Positions 14,174 to 25,095 of a DNA stretch of 64,000 bases are shown here, piece by piece. Within the stretch, counting starts at the first letter, position 1, and each line of letters opens with the position of its first letter. The stretch is taken from contig CALXWX010000004.1 in NCBI GenBank assembly GCA_944392565.1, forward strand, positions 1 through 64,000, written 5' to 3'. The notes under the pieces were generated by a model that did no database searches, had not been told where the DNA came from, and saw nothing but the letters and a program-made list of their open reading frames with translations. Both the position numbers and the translations under genes were made by a program. The DNA comes from an uncultured Alphaproteobacteria bacterium. Lineage in GTDB: Bacteria > Pseudomonadota > Alphaproteobacteria > Rs-D84.

Positions 14174-17100
14174 AGAATCGATATGATCCCGATATCTTGA
14201 TATTATGCAATTGGATTGCATCATTATATTGGTATCTGTAATCAACACCAATTTGCAAACCATTTGCCGCCAAGAATTCAATTCCACCACCAATATTCGC
14301 CCATAATGGATCAATATCAATGTCATATTTTGTGAATTCATGTGCCGGTGCAAATTTATATTTTGCAAAATCTGGCGCACCCAACACATCATATTCAACA
14401 CCAATCGATGCATATGGACGAATCTGGAACCAAGATGTCGGATATATGCGTTTCTGGGCAATCAATGAATACCCCGGTGTCAAGATAAAGTATCCGTCTG
14501 ATTTCAATTTCATATAATCTTGACCCGCGGCTTCTTCTTTGACAGAAAAACCAAAGTTATACCCAACACGCGCATACGCATTACCAACGATATATTGATT
14601 CAGCCAATCATGCATCAGCCCCCATTCACTGATCAGACTGAACGCCGTACCACTGCCGTCGATTGGGTCAACAAAATTCTGGTTGCGCGAAATATCAAAC
14701 AAATGCATATCCAAGAACGCATTTCCATATACACGCGTCTTTTCACCCAGAATCTTCATCATATACCCGCCCAGACCAACATTGGTATTTTCAACATTCA
14801 TATCAACATGCCCCAATATCGATTCGCCTGGTTTGTACCCCAATTCCATCGTATCGGAATTATCGCTGGACATATTTGATACATGTGCGGTTAACCCGAA
14901 AATCGTTGTTTCTGAATATTGCCAATCAAATCCACCCGCAACACTGAACCGATTACCATCAACGCGTTTACCGTCTGATACATCTTGGGTAAACATACCG
15001 AATTCTGCATCAATCCATGCCTTGCTTATATTACGATTACGATTCCAAATAAATTCATCAAACATACGATCTTCGAAAGAACGGAAATTCGTGTGTTCAT
15101 TTAACGCAACACTGCCCGCGATTTGTTCAATTTCACGCGGCTGGAACAAGCGACTGAACCGCGCCAATCCCGTACCATCACGGCTGGTATTGTAATATTC
15201 CATACGGTTATACAATTCATTTGCCATTGTTGCCAGGTTTGTCCCCTTGAACATTGCCGGGATAACTTCTATTGGTGTGCTGTTAAAGAACCCAGTATTT
15301 TGCAATTGTCCCGCAATCAAGTTATCCAACGCACCCGCAGACATATATTCACCATCTGTATGCCCATCAACGCGTCCAACCACTGGTTGAATCTTGAACA
15401 CTTCAACAGGTCCACCGAATCGCGGATCAAACACGATGTAAATACTGTCTTCGACACCATCGCCATCTGTATCACGCATTGATAAATATGCCGGCAAATC
15501 TTCACCATTTGAACCGTTGTTCTTGTCCAACGAATCCAGGTAATTTATACAAATCGAACCATCCGCATTACAGAAATTAACATTCAAATTACGGATTTTA
15601 TCACCCAGTTCACGAATGCCTTCGTCTGCGTGCAATAACCATATTGCCGTTCCCTGATTAACGATATCAAATAAATCAATGCCAATTTGACCGTCTTTTA
15701 ATGGTTCATTATTTGATGCCGTACCAAATCCAGACACATCAGATATAAATTCACCACCAACTGTAATCATTGCCTGACCATCTGCGGCATTGGTGATTAT
15801 CCCCAGTGTGTCATCATCATTCAAACTGACCGTTGACCAATAATTACGATCTGATAAATTCACACCGCCACCAACGGCATATGGCAATATTGCGGCATTA
15901 ATCGAACTGATATTATTAAATACATAATTATCGCCAATTGTCATTTGTTCCAGTCCAATGAACTGTACACCACCAGAAACACTGTCTTCAACATTCACCC
16001 GCATCCAATTATCCGCCGGATTTGCAGCGAATCGTAAATCTTGGGCAATAATACTGCCACCAATATCAATATCACTGGTATTTATTGCCATTACGCCATC
16101 AACCTGGTTAATACCGGCAACATCTAAATTTGATGTTGTTATTGTATAATCATTTGACGCAACATTTATATCACCCGCATCCAATGCACCATTATAATTT
16201 TGATACAACATGTGATTTGATGTGAATGCCCCGGTGGTTGTTAATCCCGTGCCACCCAAAGTAATCGTTCCAGCATCACCCATTACAAAACTGGCAACAG
16301 TGGTAAAACCACCCCCAGAATCCAATGTTAAATCACCAGAATTCGTGATTAACCCAGTTAAATTTATGCCATCGTCTGCGGCAAATTTTAATGTGCCACT
16401 GTTATTAATATTTGCCGTTTCAATTGATTCTGCCGATAAACGGACCGCGGCACCATTTGCAACCGTTGTATCGCCCGTAATTTTTGCCGCCCCAGTAATA
16501 TCATATGTGCCATCATTACCCGCGGCATCAAATGCACCATTTACCGTTAACGAATTTGCCAAGAAAGTTAATTCATTATCCGTTGCGTTTAAATTTAACG
16601 CCCCAGAATTTGAACCCTGGTTCATATTGCCGTATACAATTACATCATTTTCTGTGGCAATCCCTGTTGCATTTATATTAACACGCGCATTTGTATTACC
16701 ATTGGCACCAACTGTTAAAAATGCCATACCAACATTTTTCGCGGTTATATCCAACACGCCATTTGTTGCATCGACTGCACTGGCACTGACATTACCACCG
16801 GTTGATTTTATAACAAAATCATTACTGTTTGTAATATTTCCAACAGATATATTATCTGTTGCTGTCAAACTGACTGTTGCAGCATTTTCAATATCCGCCG
16901 CATGAACAGATTTTGCATCAACCGTAAATTCTGCACCCGTCGCAACATCAATATCATTATCAAAAGTTGCCGCACCATTTGCATTAACCACAAATGTACC
17001 CGCATTATTTATCAACCCAGACACAGTTGCATCAGTTGCAGAATCCAATGTCAATGTATTTCCATTAACAATCGATACACCACCTGCGACATCAATTGCC

Positions 17101-19277
17101 GCCGCATCTGTTGTCATTGTTAACGAATTTGTACCACTGACAATCATCCCGGTGGTCGGATTGCTGACACCATCAAACCAAATTCCACCATCAATATCAA
17201 TCGCACCATTTGTGGCAGTAATTTGGCTGCCATGCGCCAAGAATTTCCCCGCACTGGTCAATGCACCAACATCTGCATCATCAGAATAAATTTCCAATGT
17301 ACTATTTGCACCCGATGATACATTACCAGCAATGGTTAATTTTTGCGATGTATCGCTGCCAAATGTTATGCGACCATTATTTCCGGCGGTAACATCACCA
17401 TCAACCGTTATATTTGCCGCATCAAATGTTACACCATACGATTCGTCCGCCCCACCATTTACAACAATATTTTTTTCAATATTAATATTTCCGTTTGCCA
17501 ATGTTGATTGCATCAAGAACCCATCTGGACCAGATGCCGCAACATTTACATTACCCGCCCCTTGGGTTCCATTACCACCCAATGTAAAATCACCATTGAT
17601 TTGGATATTTCCACCTGCAACAATTTCATGTGTTGCAGAATTAATATTCAATGTACCACCCGTAACACTTAAACCATTGGTGATATCAACACCACCGATC
17701 AGTGAATTTAAATTCATAACCCCACCGGCAACACTGACCGATTCGACCGACATATTACCGCCATTGGTATCCGACCCCTGGACAGTTAAAACACCATTAA
17801 TATTATTTAACGCACCTTTAATATTAATTTCACGCGCATTAATTAATAAGTTTTGCCCATTTTCTGCAACAATTTCAGCATTTGAATTATTTACAACCGC
17901 ACCATTAATTGTAATTTTACCGGTTGTATTTGTCGGTGCAATAATTTCCATATTTCCCGTATTTGATACGCCCAACAATTCAACAGTTGTACCATTCAGA
18001 ACCATTTTTCCCGCATTAGAAACATTTCCACCAATACTTAATGCGCCAGATGATAAAATTTCTGTATTTGATTCGGCGGTTGCACCATCAACCCCGCCAC
18101 TGATTACGATACCAGTCCCCGACGAATCGGTCGCAGTCATTTTTAAATCAGTACCGCGGTTTATCACAGAATCCGCAGTAATCGATTCTGCCAGCAATTC
18201 CATATTTGCATCAGTATTGCCCGCATCACCATTTATAATATCATTAACATCAATTGCACCATTACGCACCGCCAGATAAAAATCATCCAACTTATTTGCA
18301 AAAACCTGTAACCATGCATCATCATTTGCATTATCACCAAATACCAATGTTCCCGTATCTAAATGAAACGAATTTGTATTTTGCATCGCACTCAGGTCGA
18401 ATCCATATTCCAGATATGTTTCACCCTTTATTGTTGCCTTTAAATCCCCCTTGTTAACAAAAGACGGATTCGCACTATCCCCGCCCGATACATGCAAACT
18501 ATCTAAATTCAATGTCAACGAACCATCATTCGAATCGTTTGTAATAACGCCCGTCACATCCATATTTACGACATCATTTTCTTCGATTCGTCCGATTGTC
18601 ATTGTCCCAGAATTATAAATACTGCCACTGGATGTAATATCCCCCCCCAGCTTTATATTCATATTTTCCGCCGGCGCAACAGTACCCGCACCCAATATCT
18701 GACCATTTTGAATCGTACCCGCAGTTATTGAACCCGCCGTGATATTCACATCGCCTGTGCCGGTATCAATAAACTGGCCCATATTTAATTCACCTGCGAC
18801 CGTCAAATTAGTATTACCACCCGTCACATTAATTGCGCCAGTTTTCATGGTATTTGCAATAACGCTGAAACCAGATGCTACCTCAACCGAACCGGATACG
18901 GTAAACGCATCTGCATCTTCGATACGCAATGCCCCATTTGCATCAATACTGCCAAAAGAAATATTTATTGTGTTTGGCGTTTCTGGGATTGCATCAACAC
19001 CAATTCCCAAAGAATAGCCATCCGTTATGTCCAATACACCATTAACCGCTATATCGCCATCCGAACGGATTGTAAAATCCGTCTTGCTGACATCTGGTCC
19101 CGCATAAAATGTATCATCGGGTGCCGGTGCCGGTATTGCAGTACCAATATACATACTGTTCACTGTAAATCCCGTATCAGTTGTGTATCCATTACCAGAT
19201 TCAACAGTAATTGCGGTTGCAGCCTGCGCCCCCAGCGGTGCCAGGCATAACATAAAGAAAATTGTCTTTTTCATCAT
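14172..19277 (-). CDS. Large autotransporter (type Va secretion)
   Basis: 1701 residues. A signal peptide (MMKKTIFFMLCLAPLGAQA) is followed by about 1250 residues of Asn/Gly/Thr/Val-rich, irregularly repeated passenger. It has recurring words such as ITNSGDLTL, VSGG and NAGKMVL, as in a right-handed beta-helix. A linker comes next, then a C-terminal autotransporter barrel of about 280 residues starting near KAWIDAEFGMF and ending in the aromatic terminus GSYRF. The barrel lets the passenger cross the outer membrane. No serine-protease triad, RGD or lipobox is seen, so the passenger is likely an adhesin or surface coat; function unproven. The start is one of two adjacent ATGs (19277 or 19274) behind GGAAGAAAG. 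Divergent from eno. The reading frame is intact throughout. Confidence 0.92.
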   Translation of the reverse strand: MMKKTIFFMLCLAPLGAQAATAITVESGNGYTTDTGFTVNSMYIGTAIPAPAPDDTFYAGPDVSKTDFTIRSDGDIAVNGVLDITDGYSLGIGVDAIPETPNTINISFGSIDANGALRIEDADAFTVSGSVEVASGFSVIANTMKTGAINVTGGNTNLTVAGELNMGQFIDTGTGDVNITAGSITAGTIQNGQILGAGTVAPAENMNIKLGGDITSSGSIYNSGTMTIGRIEENDVVNMDVTGVITNDSNDGSLTLNLDSLHVSGGDSANPSFVNKGDLKATIKGETYLEYGFDLSAMQNTNSFHLDTGTLVFGDNANDDAWLQVFANKLDDFYLAVRNGAIDVNDIINGDAGNTDANMELLAESITADSVINRGTDLKMTATDSSGTGIVISGGVDGATAESNTEILSSGALSIGGNVSNAGKMVLNGTTVELLGVSNTGNMEIIAPTNTTGKITINGAVVNNSNAEIVAENGQNLLINAREINIKGALNNINGVLTVQGSDTNGGNMSVESVSVAGGVMNLNSLIGGVDITNGLSVTGGTLNINSATHEIVAGGNIQINGDFTLGGNGTQGAGNVNVAASGPDGFLMQSTLANGNINIEKNIVVNGGADESYGVTFDAANITVDGDVTAGNNGRITFGSDTSQKLTIAGNVSSGANSTLEIYSDDADVGALTSAGKFLAHGSQITATNGAIDIDGGIWFDGVSNPTTGMIVSGTNSLTMTTDAAAIDVAGGVSIVNGNTLTLDSATDATVSGLINNAGTFVVNANGAATFDNDIDVATGAEFTVDAKSVHAADIENAATVSLTATDNISVGNITNSNDFVIKSTGGNVSASAVDATNGVLDITAKNVGMAFLTVGANGNTNARVNINATGIATENDVIVYGNMNQGSNSGALNLNATDNELTFLANSLTVNGAFDAAGNDGTYDITGAAKITGDTTVANGAAVRLSAESIETANINNSGTLKFAADDGINLTGLITNSGDLTLDSGGGFTTVASFVMGDAGTITLGGTGLTTTGAFTSNHMLYQNYNGALDAGDINVASNDYTITTSNLDVAGINQVDGVMAINTSDIDIGGSIIAQDLRFAANPADNWMRVNVEDSVSGGVQFIGLEQMTIGDNYVFNNISSINAAILPYAVGGGVNLSDRNYWSTVSLNDDDTLGIITNAADGQAMITVGGEFISDVSGFGTASNNEPLKDGQIGIDLFDIVNQGTAIWLLHADEGIRELGDKIRNLNVNFCNADGSICINYLDSLDKNNGSNGEDLPAYLSMRDTDGDGVEDSIYIVFDPRFGGPVEVFKIQPVVGRVDGHTDGEYMSAGALDNLIAGQLQNTGFFNSTPIEVIPAMFKGTNLATMANELYNRMEYYNTSRDGTGLARFSRLFQPREIEQIAGSVALNEHTNFRSFEDRMFDEFIWNRNRNISKAWIDAEFGMFTQDVSDGKRVDGNRFSVAGGFDWQYSETTIFGLTAHVSNMSSDNSDTMELGYKPGESILGHVDMNVENTNVGLGGYMMKILGEKTRVYGNAFLDMHLFDISRNQNFVDPIDGSGTAFSLISEWGLMHDWLNQYIVGNAYARVGYNFGFSVKEEAAGQDYMKLKSDGYFILTPGYSLIAQKRIYPTSWFQIRPYASIGVEYDVLGAPDFAKYKFAPAHEFTKYDIDIDPLWANIGGGIEFLAANGLQIGVDYRYQYNDAIQLHNIKISGSYRF

Positions 19278-19380
19278 AATTTTTTTCTTTCTTCCAATCG
19301 ATTTTATGATTATATTATTGCACAATTCGTCAATTAAGACAAGACGGAACTGTACAAAAAACAAATATTTTTAGGAATAA

Positions 19381-20655
<1,275 letters not shown>

Positions 20656-20667
20656 ACAAATGAACAG

Positions 20668-20874
20668 ATGAACACAGCATTTGAATTTTTGCTGGTAATA
20701 AAATACATCGTATCAATTGCGATTGTATTAGCGATTATTCTGGCGCCCGCATGGCTGGCACGCCAGAATGGACGCAGCAAAAATGATATGATTCTGGTCC
20801 GCTTGGGCAGTTGGTTGTTCCTGTGGACCGGCATTGGATGGTTGTGGGCATTATTTTGGTCATCCAAGAAATAA
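20668..20874 (+). CDS. Small membrane protein, superinfection-immunity-like (Imm_superinfect)
   Basis: 68 residues with two hydrophobic helices (about 9-30 and 47-63) separated by a basic loop RQNGRSKN. The second helix, with the pattern LFLWTGIGWLWALFW, matches the T4 Imm-type domain common in small bacterial membrane proteins. That domain name comes from phage immunity, but most chromosomal copies have no shown role. Overlaps the terminator hairpin shared with tadA. Confidence 0.65.
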   Translation: MNTAFEFLLVIKYIVSIAIVLAIILAPAWLARQNGRSKNDMILVRLGSWLFLWTGIGWLWALFWSSKK

Positions 20875-20903
20875 AAAATCCGCCAAATAGCGGATTTTTT
20901 ATT
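20873..20903. terminator. Bidirectional terminator between eno operon and tadA
   Basis: ATCCGC/GCGGAT stem (20878-20883/20890-20895), 6-nt loop, A run before and T run after, extending the stem with A-T pairs. Confidence 0.85.
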
Positions 20904-21354
20904 TATCAAAATTTTTACGACGCGCCTTGAAAAAATCACGCAGCATTTTCGCCGATGCGTCTGCGTATTCAGGCATTTGAATCACATTCGGTTTCCATAA
21001 ATGCCGGTCTGAATCATAAACAGTCGCATTATGCATTATTCCCCCGCCCTTTTCATCCATCGCCGCAAAATACACATTACGAATCCGCGCAAATGAAATT
21101 GCCGTGGCACACATTGCACACGGTTCCAAACTGACATAAATATCACAATTATCTAAAAACTTTTGCCCTAATTTTTTACATGCGCGATTTATCGCAACAA
21201 TTTCAGCATGCAATGTCGGATTTTTCTTTAATTGCACCATGTTTTCCCCGCGCGCGATAATTTTTCCATCGCGCACAATAACCGCCCCAATCGGCACATC
21301 ATCATGCGCCTGGGCGCGGTTGGCTAAAATTAACGCTTGCGTCATAAAACTCAT
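20899..21354 (-). CDS. tadA: tRNA adenosine deaminase TadA
   Basis: 151 residues. Zinc deaminase motifs are HAE (proton-shuttle Glu, in TLHAEIVAI) and PCAMC (in SLEPCAMCATAI). It converts A34 to inosine in tRNA-Arg(ACG). The window also holds a tRNA-Leu with A34 (59577-59661), which would be a possible second substrate. Divergent from rsmD with only 17 bp between the start codons, so the promoters must overlap the genes. Confidence 0.93.
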   Translation of the reverse strand: MSFMTQALILANRAQAHDDVPIGAVIVRDGKIIARGENMVQLKKNPTLHAEIVAINRACKKLGQKFLDNCDIYVSLEPCAMCATAISFARIRNVYFAAMDEKGGGIMHNATVYDSDRHLWKPNVIQMPEYADASAKMLRDFFKARRKNFDK

Positions 21355-21371
21355 GCATTACACTGTACAAT

Positions 21372-21935
21372 ATGGATTCAAAATTGCAAATTATTTCCGG
21401 TCGCTTTCACGGTCGAAAACTAAATCTGCCACCAAATGCGCGTCCAACACAAAACCGCGCGCGCGCGGCACTGTTTAATATGCTGGCATCTGGAATAATT
21501 AATCAAAATGATGATTTAACAATATGGGATGCCTTTGCCGGCAGTGGCGCGTTCGGTATCGAATGCATATCACGATATCCAAATGCACATGTAATATTCA
21601 CCGACACATCACCTGAATCAATTCAAACAGTACGCAAAAATCTGGCAATGATAAAAATTGGTCCGAATGCAACAACTGAACAAATCGATGCAACCAATGC
21701 GATAAATAAATATGGCAGCGATGCCGATTTAATCTTTATTGATCCACCATATGACACACCTGAAATTGGCGCAATATTTGTACATAAATTAACACGCACT
21801 GCAAAAAATGGCGCAATTTTAATCTGGGAACAAGAATCAATTAATACGCCCCCCCCGCCAAACGGCTGGGAAATATTACGGGACAAAGTGTACGGTCGTG
21901 CTCATTTTTTAATAATGCGGCGAACAATTGAATAA
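21372..21935 (+). CDS. rsmD: 16S rRNA (guanine966-N2) methyltransferase RsmD
   Basis: 187 residues. It has the family opening IISGRFHGRKL, the SAM-binding DAFAGSGAFGIE, and the catalytic DPPYD (residues about 123-127). It methylates G966 of 16S rRNA during 30S assembly. The length is typical. Head-to-head with tadA. A PPPP run in the C-terminal region is part of the normal variable loop. Confidence 0.92.
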   Translation: MDSKLQIISGRFHGRKLNLPPNARPTQNRARAALFNMLASGIINQNDDLTIWDAFAGSGAFGIECISRYPNAHVIFTDTSPESIQTVRKNLAMIKIGPNATTEQIDATNAINKYGSDADLIFIDPPYDTPEIGAIFVHKLTRTAKNGAILIWEQESINTPPPPNGWEILRDKVYGRAHFLIMRRTIE

Positions 21936-22035
21936 AAACCTTGATTTTTCAATAATTTTGATAAATAATATGCCCCGCACGACACCCTTGGAGGTCGCGC
22001 ATATAAAAAACCAATACATATAAAAGGAATCAAAC

Positions 22036-22662
22036 ATGTCAATTAAATTAAATGCAGAAATTCGCGGGCGTGTCGGCAAGGGGGCTGCACGTGGCGTTCG
22101 CAAAAACAAAAACATCCCCGCTGTTATATATGGTGAAAAACAGGCACCGGTTTCTATTGAATTAAACGGTCGTGATTTTGAAATGCTGTTAAAAACACCC
22201 AGTTTGCGTACGAAATTATTTGAAATCGAAACAACAAATGGTCATGAAGACGCAATGTTAATGGATATTCAATATAATCCTGTCAGCGATGCCGTAATGC
22301 ATGTCGATTTCAAACGCATCAATGTAAAAAATCCCGTTAATGTCAGCGTCCCTGTCGAGGTTATTAATGCAGATATTTCCAAGGGGTTAAAAATGGGCGG
22401 TGTATTGAACTTTGCTGTGCGCAAGGTCGCAGTACGCGGTCTGGTTCACGATATCCCAGAAAAAATTACAATTGATTTAACGAACTTGAACATTGGTGAT
22501 TCTGTCCACGGTTCTGACCTGGTATTGCCAAATGGTATTGAATTAGGTCTGCACCAGGCAGAATTAGCATTCGCAACAATTGGCGGTAAAATGCCAGATG
22601 ATGCTGACGCGGGTAAAGCTGCGACAGCAACGGCGGCACCGGCAACAGATGCGAAAAAATAA
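22036..22662 (+). CDS. rplY: 50S ribosomal protein bL25 (Ctc form)
   Basis: 208 residues. An N-terminal 5S-rRNA-binding domain (GKGAARGVRKNKNIPAVIYG) is followed by the CTC-type beta domain (MHVDFKRI, PVEV, VRGLVHDIP) and an Ala/Thr-rich C-terminal tail. The long form is usual in alphaproteobacteria. An AAAGGAATC site precedes the ATG. Single gene with its own terminator. In related genomes pth often follows; here pth is at 62861-63382 instead. Confidence 0.95.
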   Translation: MSIKLNAEIRGRVGKGAARGVRKNKNIPAVIYGEKQAPVSIELNGRDFEMLLKTPSLRTKLFEIETTNGHEDAMLMDIQYNPVSDAVMHVDFKRINVKNPVNVSVPVEVINADISKGLKMGGVLNFAVRKVAVRGLVHDIPEKITIDLTNLNIGDSVHGSDLVLPNGIELGLHQAELAFATIGGKMPDDADAGKAATATAAPATDAKK

Positions 22663-22684
22663 TCTGATTAAAGATGAATTTTCC

Positions 22685-22707
22685 CGCCCCATTATGGGGC
22701 GTTTTTT
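22685..22707 (+). terminator. Terminator of rplY
   Basis: CGCCCC/GGGGCG stem with 5-nt loop ATTAT, then six T. Confidence 0.85.
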
Positions 22708-22728
22708 GTATTATTTTTTTCCTGTGGT

Positions 22729-22757
22729 CTTGAAATGATTTTTAGTATTCACTATAT
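22729..22757 (+). promoter_or_regulatory. Heat-shock (sigma-32-like) promoter of dnaK
   Basis: CTTGAAA (22729-22735), 14-bp spacer, CACTATAT (22750-22757). The -35 equals the RpoH consensus; the -10 is a weaker match to CCCCATNT. The position, about 50 bp before the dnaK ATG, supports it. Confidence 0.55.
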
Positions 22758-22805
22758 GGTATTCAAACAAAAATTATACAAGTTTTTCAGCAAGGAGTGA
22801 AAAAA

Positions 22806-24695
22806 ATGGCAAAAGTCTTAGGTATCGATTTAGGAACAACAAATTCCGCCATGGCGTTCATGGACGGCAGCGATCCTAAAATCATTGAAAATTCAGAAGG
22901 TCAGCGCACAACCCCATCTGTTGTTGCAATAACATCCAATGGTGAACAACTGGTTGGCATAACCGCCAAAAACCAGGCAGTTACAAACCCAGAAAACACA
23001 ATTTATGAAATCAAGCGTTTAATGGGTTTGCGCTATGACAGCCCGGCGGTCAAAGAAATTGCCGCGCGCGTTCCATATAAAATTGTGGCGGGTGATAATG
23101 GTGATGCATGGGTTGAAATTGACGGTAAAAAATATGCCCCATCACAAATATCTGCGATGATTTTGGCAAAATTAAAGAAAGATGCCGAAGCATACCTGGG
23201 CGAAACAGTAACAGATGCCGTTATTACCGTGCCAGCATATTTTAATGATTCCCAGCGTCAGGCAACAAAAGACGCCGGTCGTATTGCGGGTTTAAATGTA
23301 TTGCGTATTGTTAATGAACCAACAGCCGCCGCATTGGCATACGGCTTAGACAAAGATAAAAATGGAACTATCGCAGTTTATGACCTGGGTGGTGGAACAT
23401 TTGATATTTCAATTTTGGAAATTGTTGATGGCGTGTTCGAAGTAAAATCGACAAACGGTGATACTGCACTGGGTGGTTCGGATTTTGACGCGCGTATATT
23501 AAAATACCTGATTGATGAATTTAAATCGCAAACAGGCATTGATTTATCAAACGATAAATTGGCTTTACAGCGTCTGAAAGAAGCCGCAGAAAAAGCGAAA
23601 ATTGAATTGTCGTCCAAGACAACAACTGATATCAACCTGCCGTTCTTGACAGCTGATGCAACGGGTCCAAAACATTTTAATACAACATTGACACGTGCAA
23701 AGCTGGAATCATTGGTTGACGACTTGATTCAAAAAACAATTGAACCATGCCGCAAGGCATTAAAAGACGCAGGTTTGGATAAAAATCAAATTAACGAAGT
23801 CATCTTAGTTGGTGGTCAAACCCGTATGCCAAAAGTTCAAGAAACAGTCAAAGAATTCTTTGGTCGTGAACCACACAAAGGCGTTAACCCAGATGAAGTT
23901 GTTGCATTAGGCGCGGCAATCCAAGGTGGTGTCTTAAAAGGCGATGTCAAAGATGTATTGCTGCTGGATGTTACCCCATTGTCATTGGGTATTGAAACAT
24001 TGGGTGGTGTATTTACGCGCCTGATTGATCGTAATACAACAATTCCGACCAAGAAATCCCAGGTATTCAGTACTGCCGAAGATAATCAGTCTGCGGTGAC
24101 AATTCGCGTATTCCAGGGTGAACGCGACATGGCAGCAGATAATAAATTATTGGGTCAATTTAACCTGGAAGGTATCGCCCCTGCCCCGCGCGGCATGCCA
24201 CAGATTGAGGTATCTTTTGATATCGACGCCAATGGTATTGTACATGTTTCAGCCAAGGATAAAGGCACTGGCAAAGAACAGGCGATTTCAATTAAATCTG
24301 ATGGCGGTCTGTCCGAAGACGAAATCAAACGCATGGTTGATGAAGCAGCGGCAAATGCCGACGCAGATAAAAAGAAACGCGAACTGGCTGAGGCAAAAAA
24401 TGCCGCAGAAACTGCGATATTCAGCATTGAAAAATCATTAAAAGAACATGGTGATAAAATCAGCGCTGATGAAAAGACCGCCATCGAAGATGCCAAGAAA
24501 GAATTGGCAGACGAACTGACCAAGGCAGATGCAACCGCCGACAGCCTGAAAGCAAAAACAGACGCATTGGCTGAAAAAGCAATGAAACTGGGCGAAGCGG
24601 TATATAAAGCATCCCAAGAAGCATCCGCATCAAATGGCGACCAAAAGCCAAACGATGACGGCACACGCGATGCAGATTTTTCTGAAAAGAAATAA
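22806..24695 (+). CDS. dnaK: Chaperone DnaK (Hsp70)
   Basis: 629 residues. The ATPase domain contains GIDLGTTNS, the phosphate loops DLGGGTFD and VGGQTRMP, and the [11 protein letters not shown] signature. The substrate-binding domain follows ([14 protein letters not shown], linker before it), then an alpha lid and a polar C-terminal tail. The ATG at 22806 sits behind AAGGAG; an in-frame start 9 bp earlier is inside the ribosome site. ATP-driven folding chaperone acting with DnaJ and GrpE, neither of which lies within the window. A terminator immediately follows, so dnaJ is not co-transcribed here. Confidence 0.98.
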   Translation: MAKVLGIDLGTTNSAMAFMDGSDPKIIENSEGQRTTPSVVAITSNGEQLVGITAKNQAVTNPENTIYEIKRLMGLRYDSPAVKEIAARVPYKIVAGDNGDAWVEIDGKKYAPSQISAMILAKLKKDAEAYLGETVTDAVITVPAYFNDSQRQATKDAGRIAGLNVLRIVNEPTAAALAYGLDKDKNGTIAVYDLGGGTFDISILEIVDGVFEVKSTNGDTALGGSDFDARILKYLIDEFKSQTGIDLSNDKLALQRLKEAAEKAKIELSSKTTTDINLPFLTADATGPKHFNTTLTRAKLESLVDDLIQKTIEPCRKALKDAGLDKNQINEVILVGGQTRMPKVQETVKEFFGREPHKGVNPDEVVALGAAIQGGVLKGDVKDVLLLDVTPLSLGIETLGGVFTRLIDRNTTIPTKKSQVFSTAEDNQSAVTIRVFQGERDMAADNKLLGQFNLEGIAPAPRGMPQIEVSFDIDANGIVHVSAKDKGTGKEQAISIKSDGGLSEDEIKRMVDEAAANADADKKKRELAEAKNAAETAIFSIEKSLKEHGDKISADEKTAIEDAKKELADELTKADATADSLKAKTDALAEKAMKLGEAVYKASQEASASNGDQKPNDDGTRDADFSEKK

Positions 24696-24711
24696 TCACA
24701 TCATATTAAAT

Positions 24712-24741
24712 AAAAAACACCCCATTTCGGGGTGTTTTTTT
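24712..24741. terminator. Bidirectional terminator after dnaK
   Basis: CACCCC/GGGGTG stem (24718-24723/24729-24734) extended by A/T runs on both sides; serves dnaK and the convergent gene at 24744. Confidence 0.9.
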
Positions 24742-24743
24742 TA

Positions 24744-24959
24744 TTATCTGCGTTCGCCCTGGTGCCGTGCGGCTGATAATGCCGTACGCAACGATTGTTC
24801 CGCAATCTGTCGAATTTTTTGTGCAAATGTGCGCATATTCATTGCATCTGCAACACTATCTGCAAAAATCTGTGAAATATATTCAATTTGCGTTGGTGCG
24901 ATGACAAAAACCTCGCTGGTTATATTTGATGGATTCAATCGATATACAGGTTCACGCAT
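24744..24959 (-). CDS. Small hypothetical protein
   Basis: 71 residues, soluble and helical: MREPVYRLNPSNIT, then EVFVIAPTQIEYISQIF and an Ala/Arg/Gln-rich C-terminal helix. The start at 24959 follows a GGGGGAT site; an ATG 15 bp upstream overlaps that site. No family recognised. It has its own terminator and faces away from secA. A real gene is likely from the ribosome site and codon use. Confidence 0.6.
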   Translation of the reverse strand: MREPVYRLNPSNITSEVFVIAPTQIEYISQIFADSVADAMNMRTFAQKIRQIAEQSLRTALSAARHQGERR

Positions 24960-25095
24960 AATAAATCCCCCCATAAATTAAAATTTATTCTATTCAAATA
25001 CTTGTTTGTTTATTTGTTTGCATTATATCATAAAGTATCTTGACCGCAAGGCGCAAAATTGCTATACCAACAGGGAAATAGACAAGGAAAATAGT

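Noticed and set aside
15958-18279. Long open frames antisense to the autotransporter passenger
   Set aside because: Pro/Val/Ala-rich composition is the mirror of the Gly/Asn/Thr-rich passenger codons; no ribosome sites or domains.
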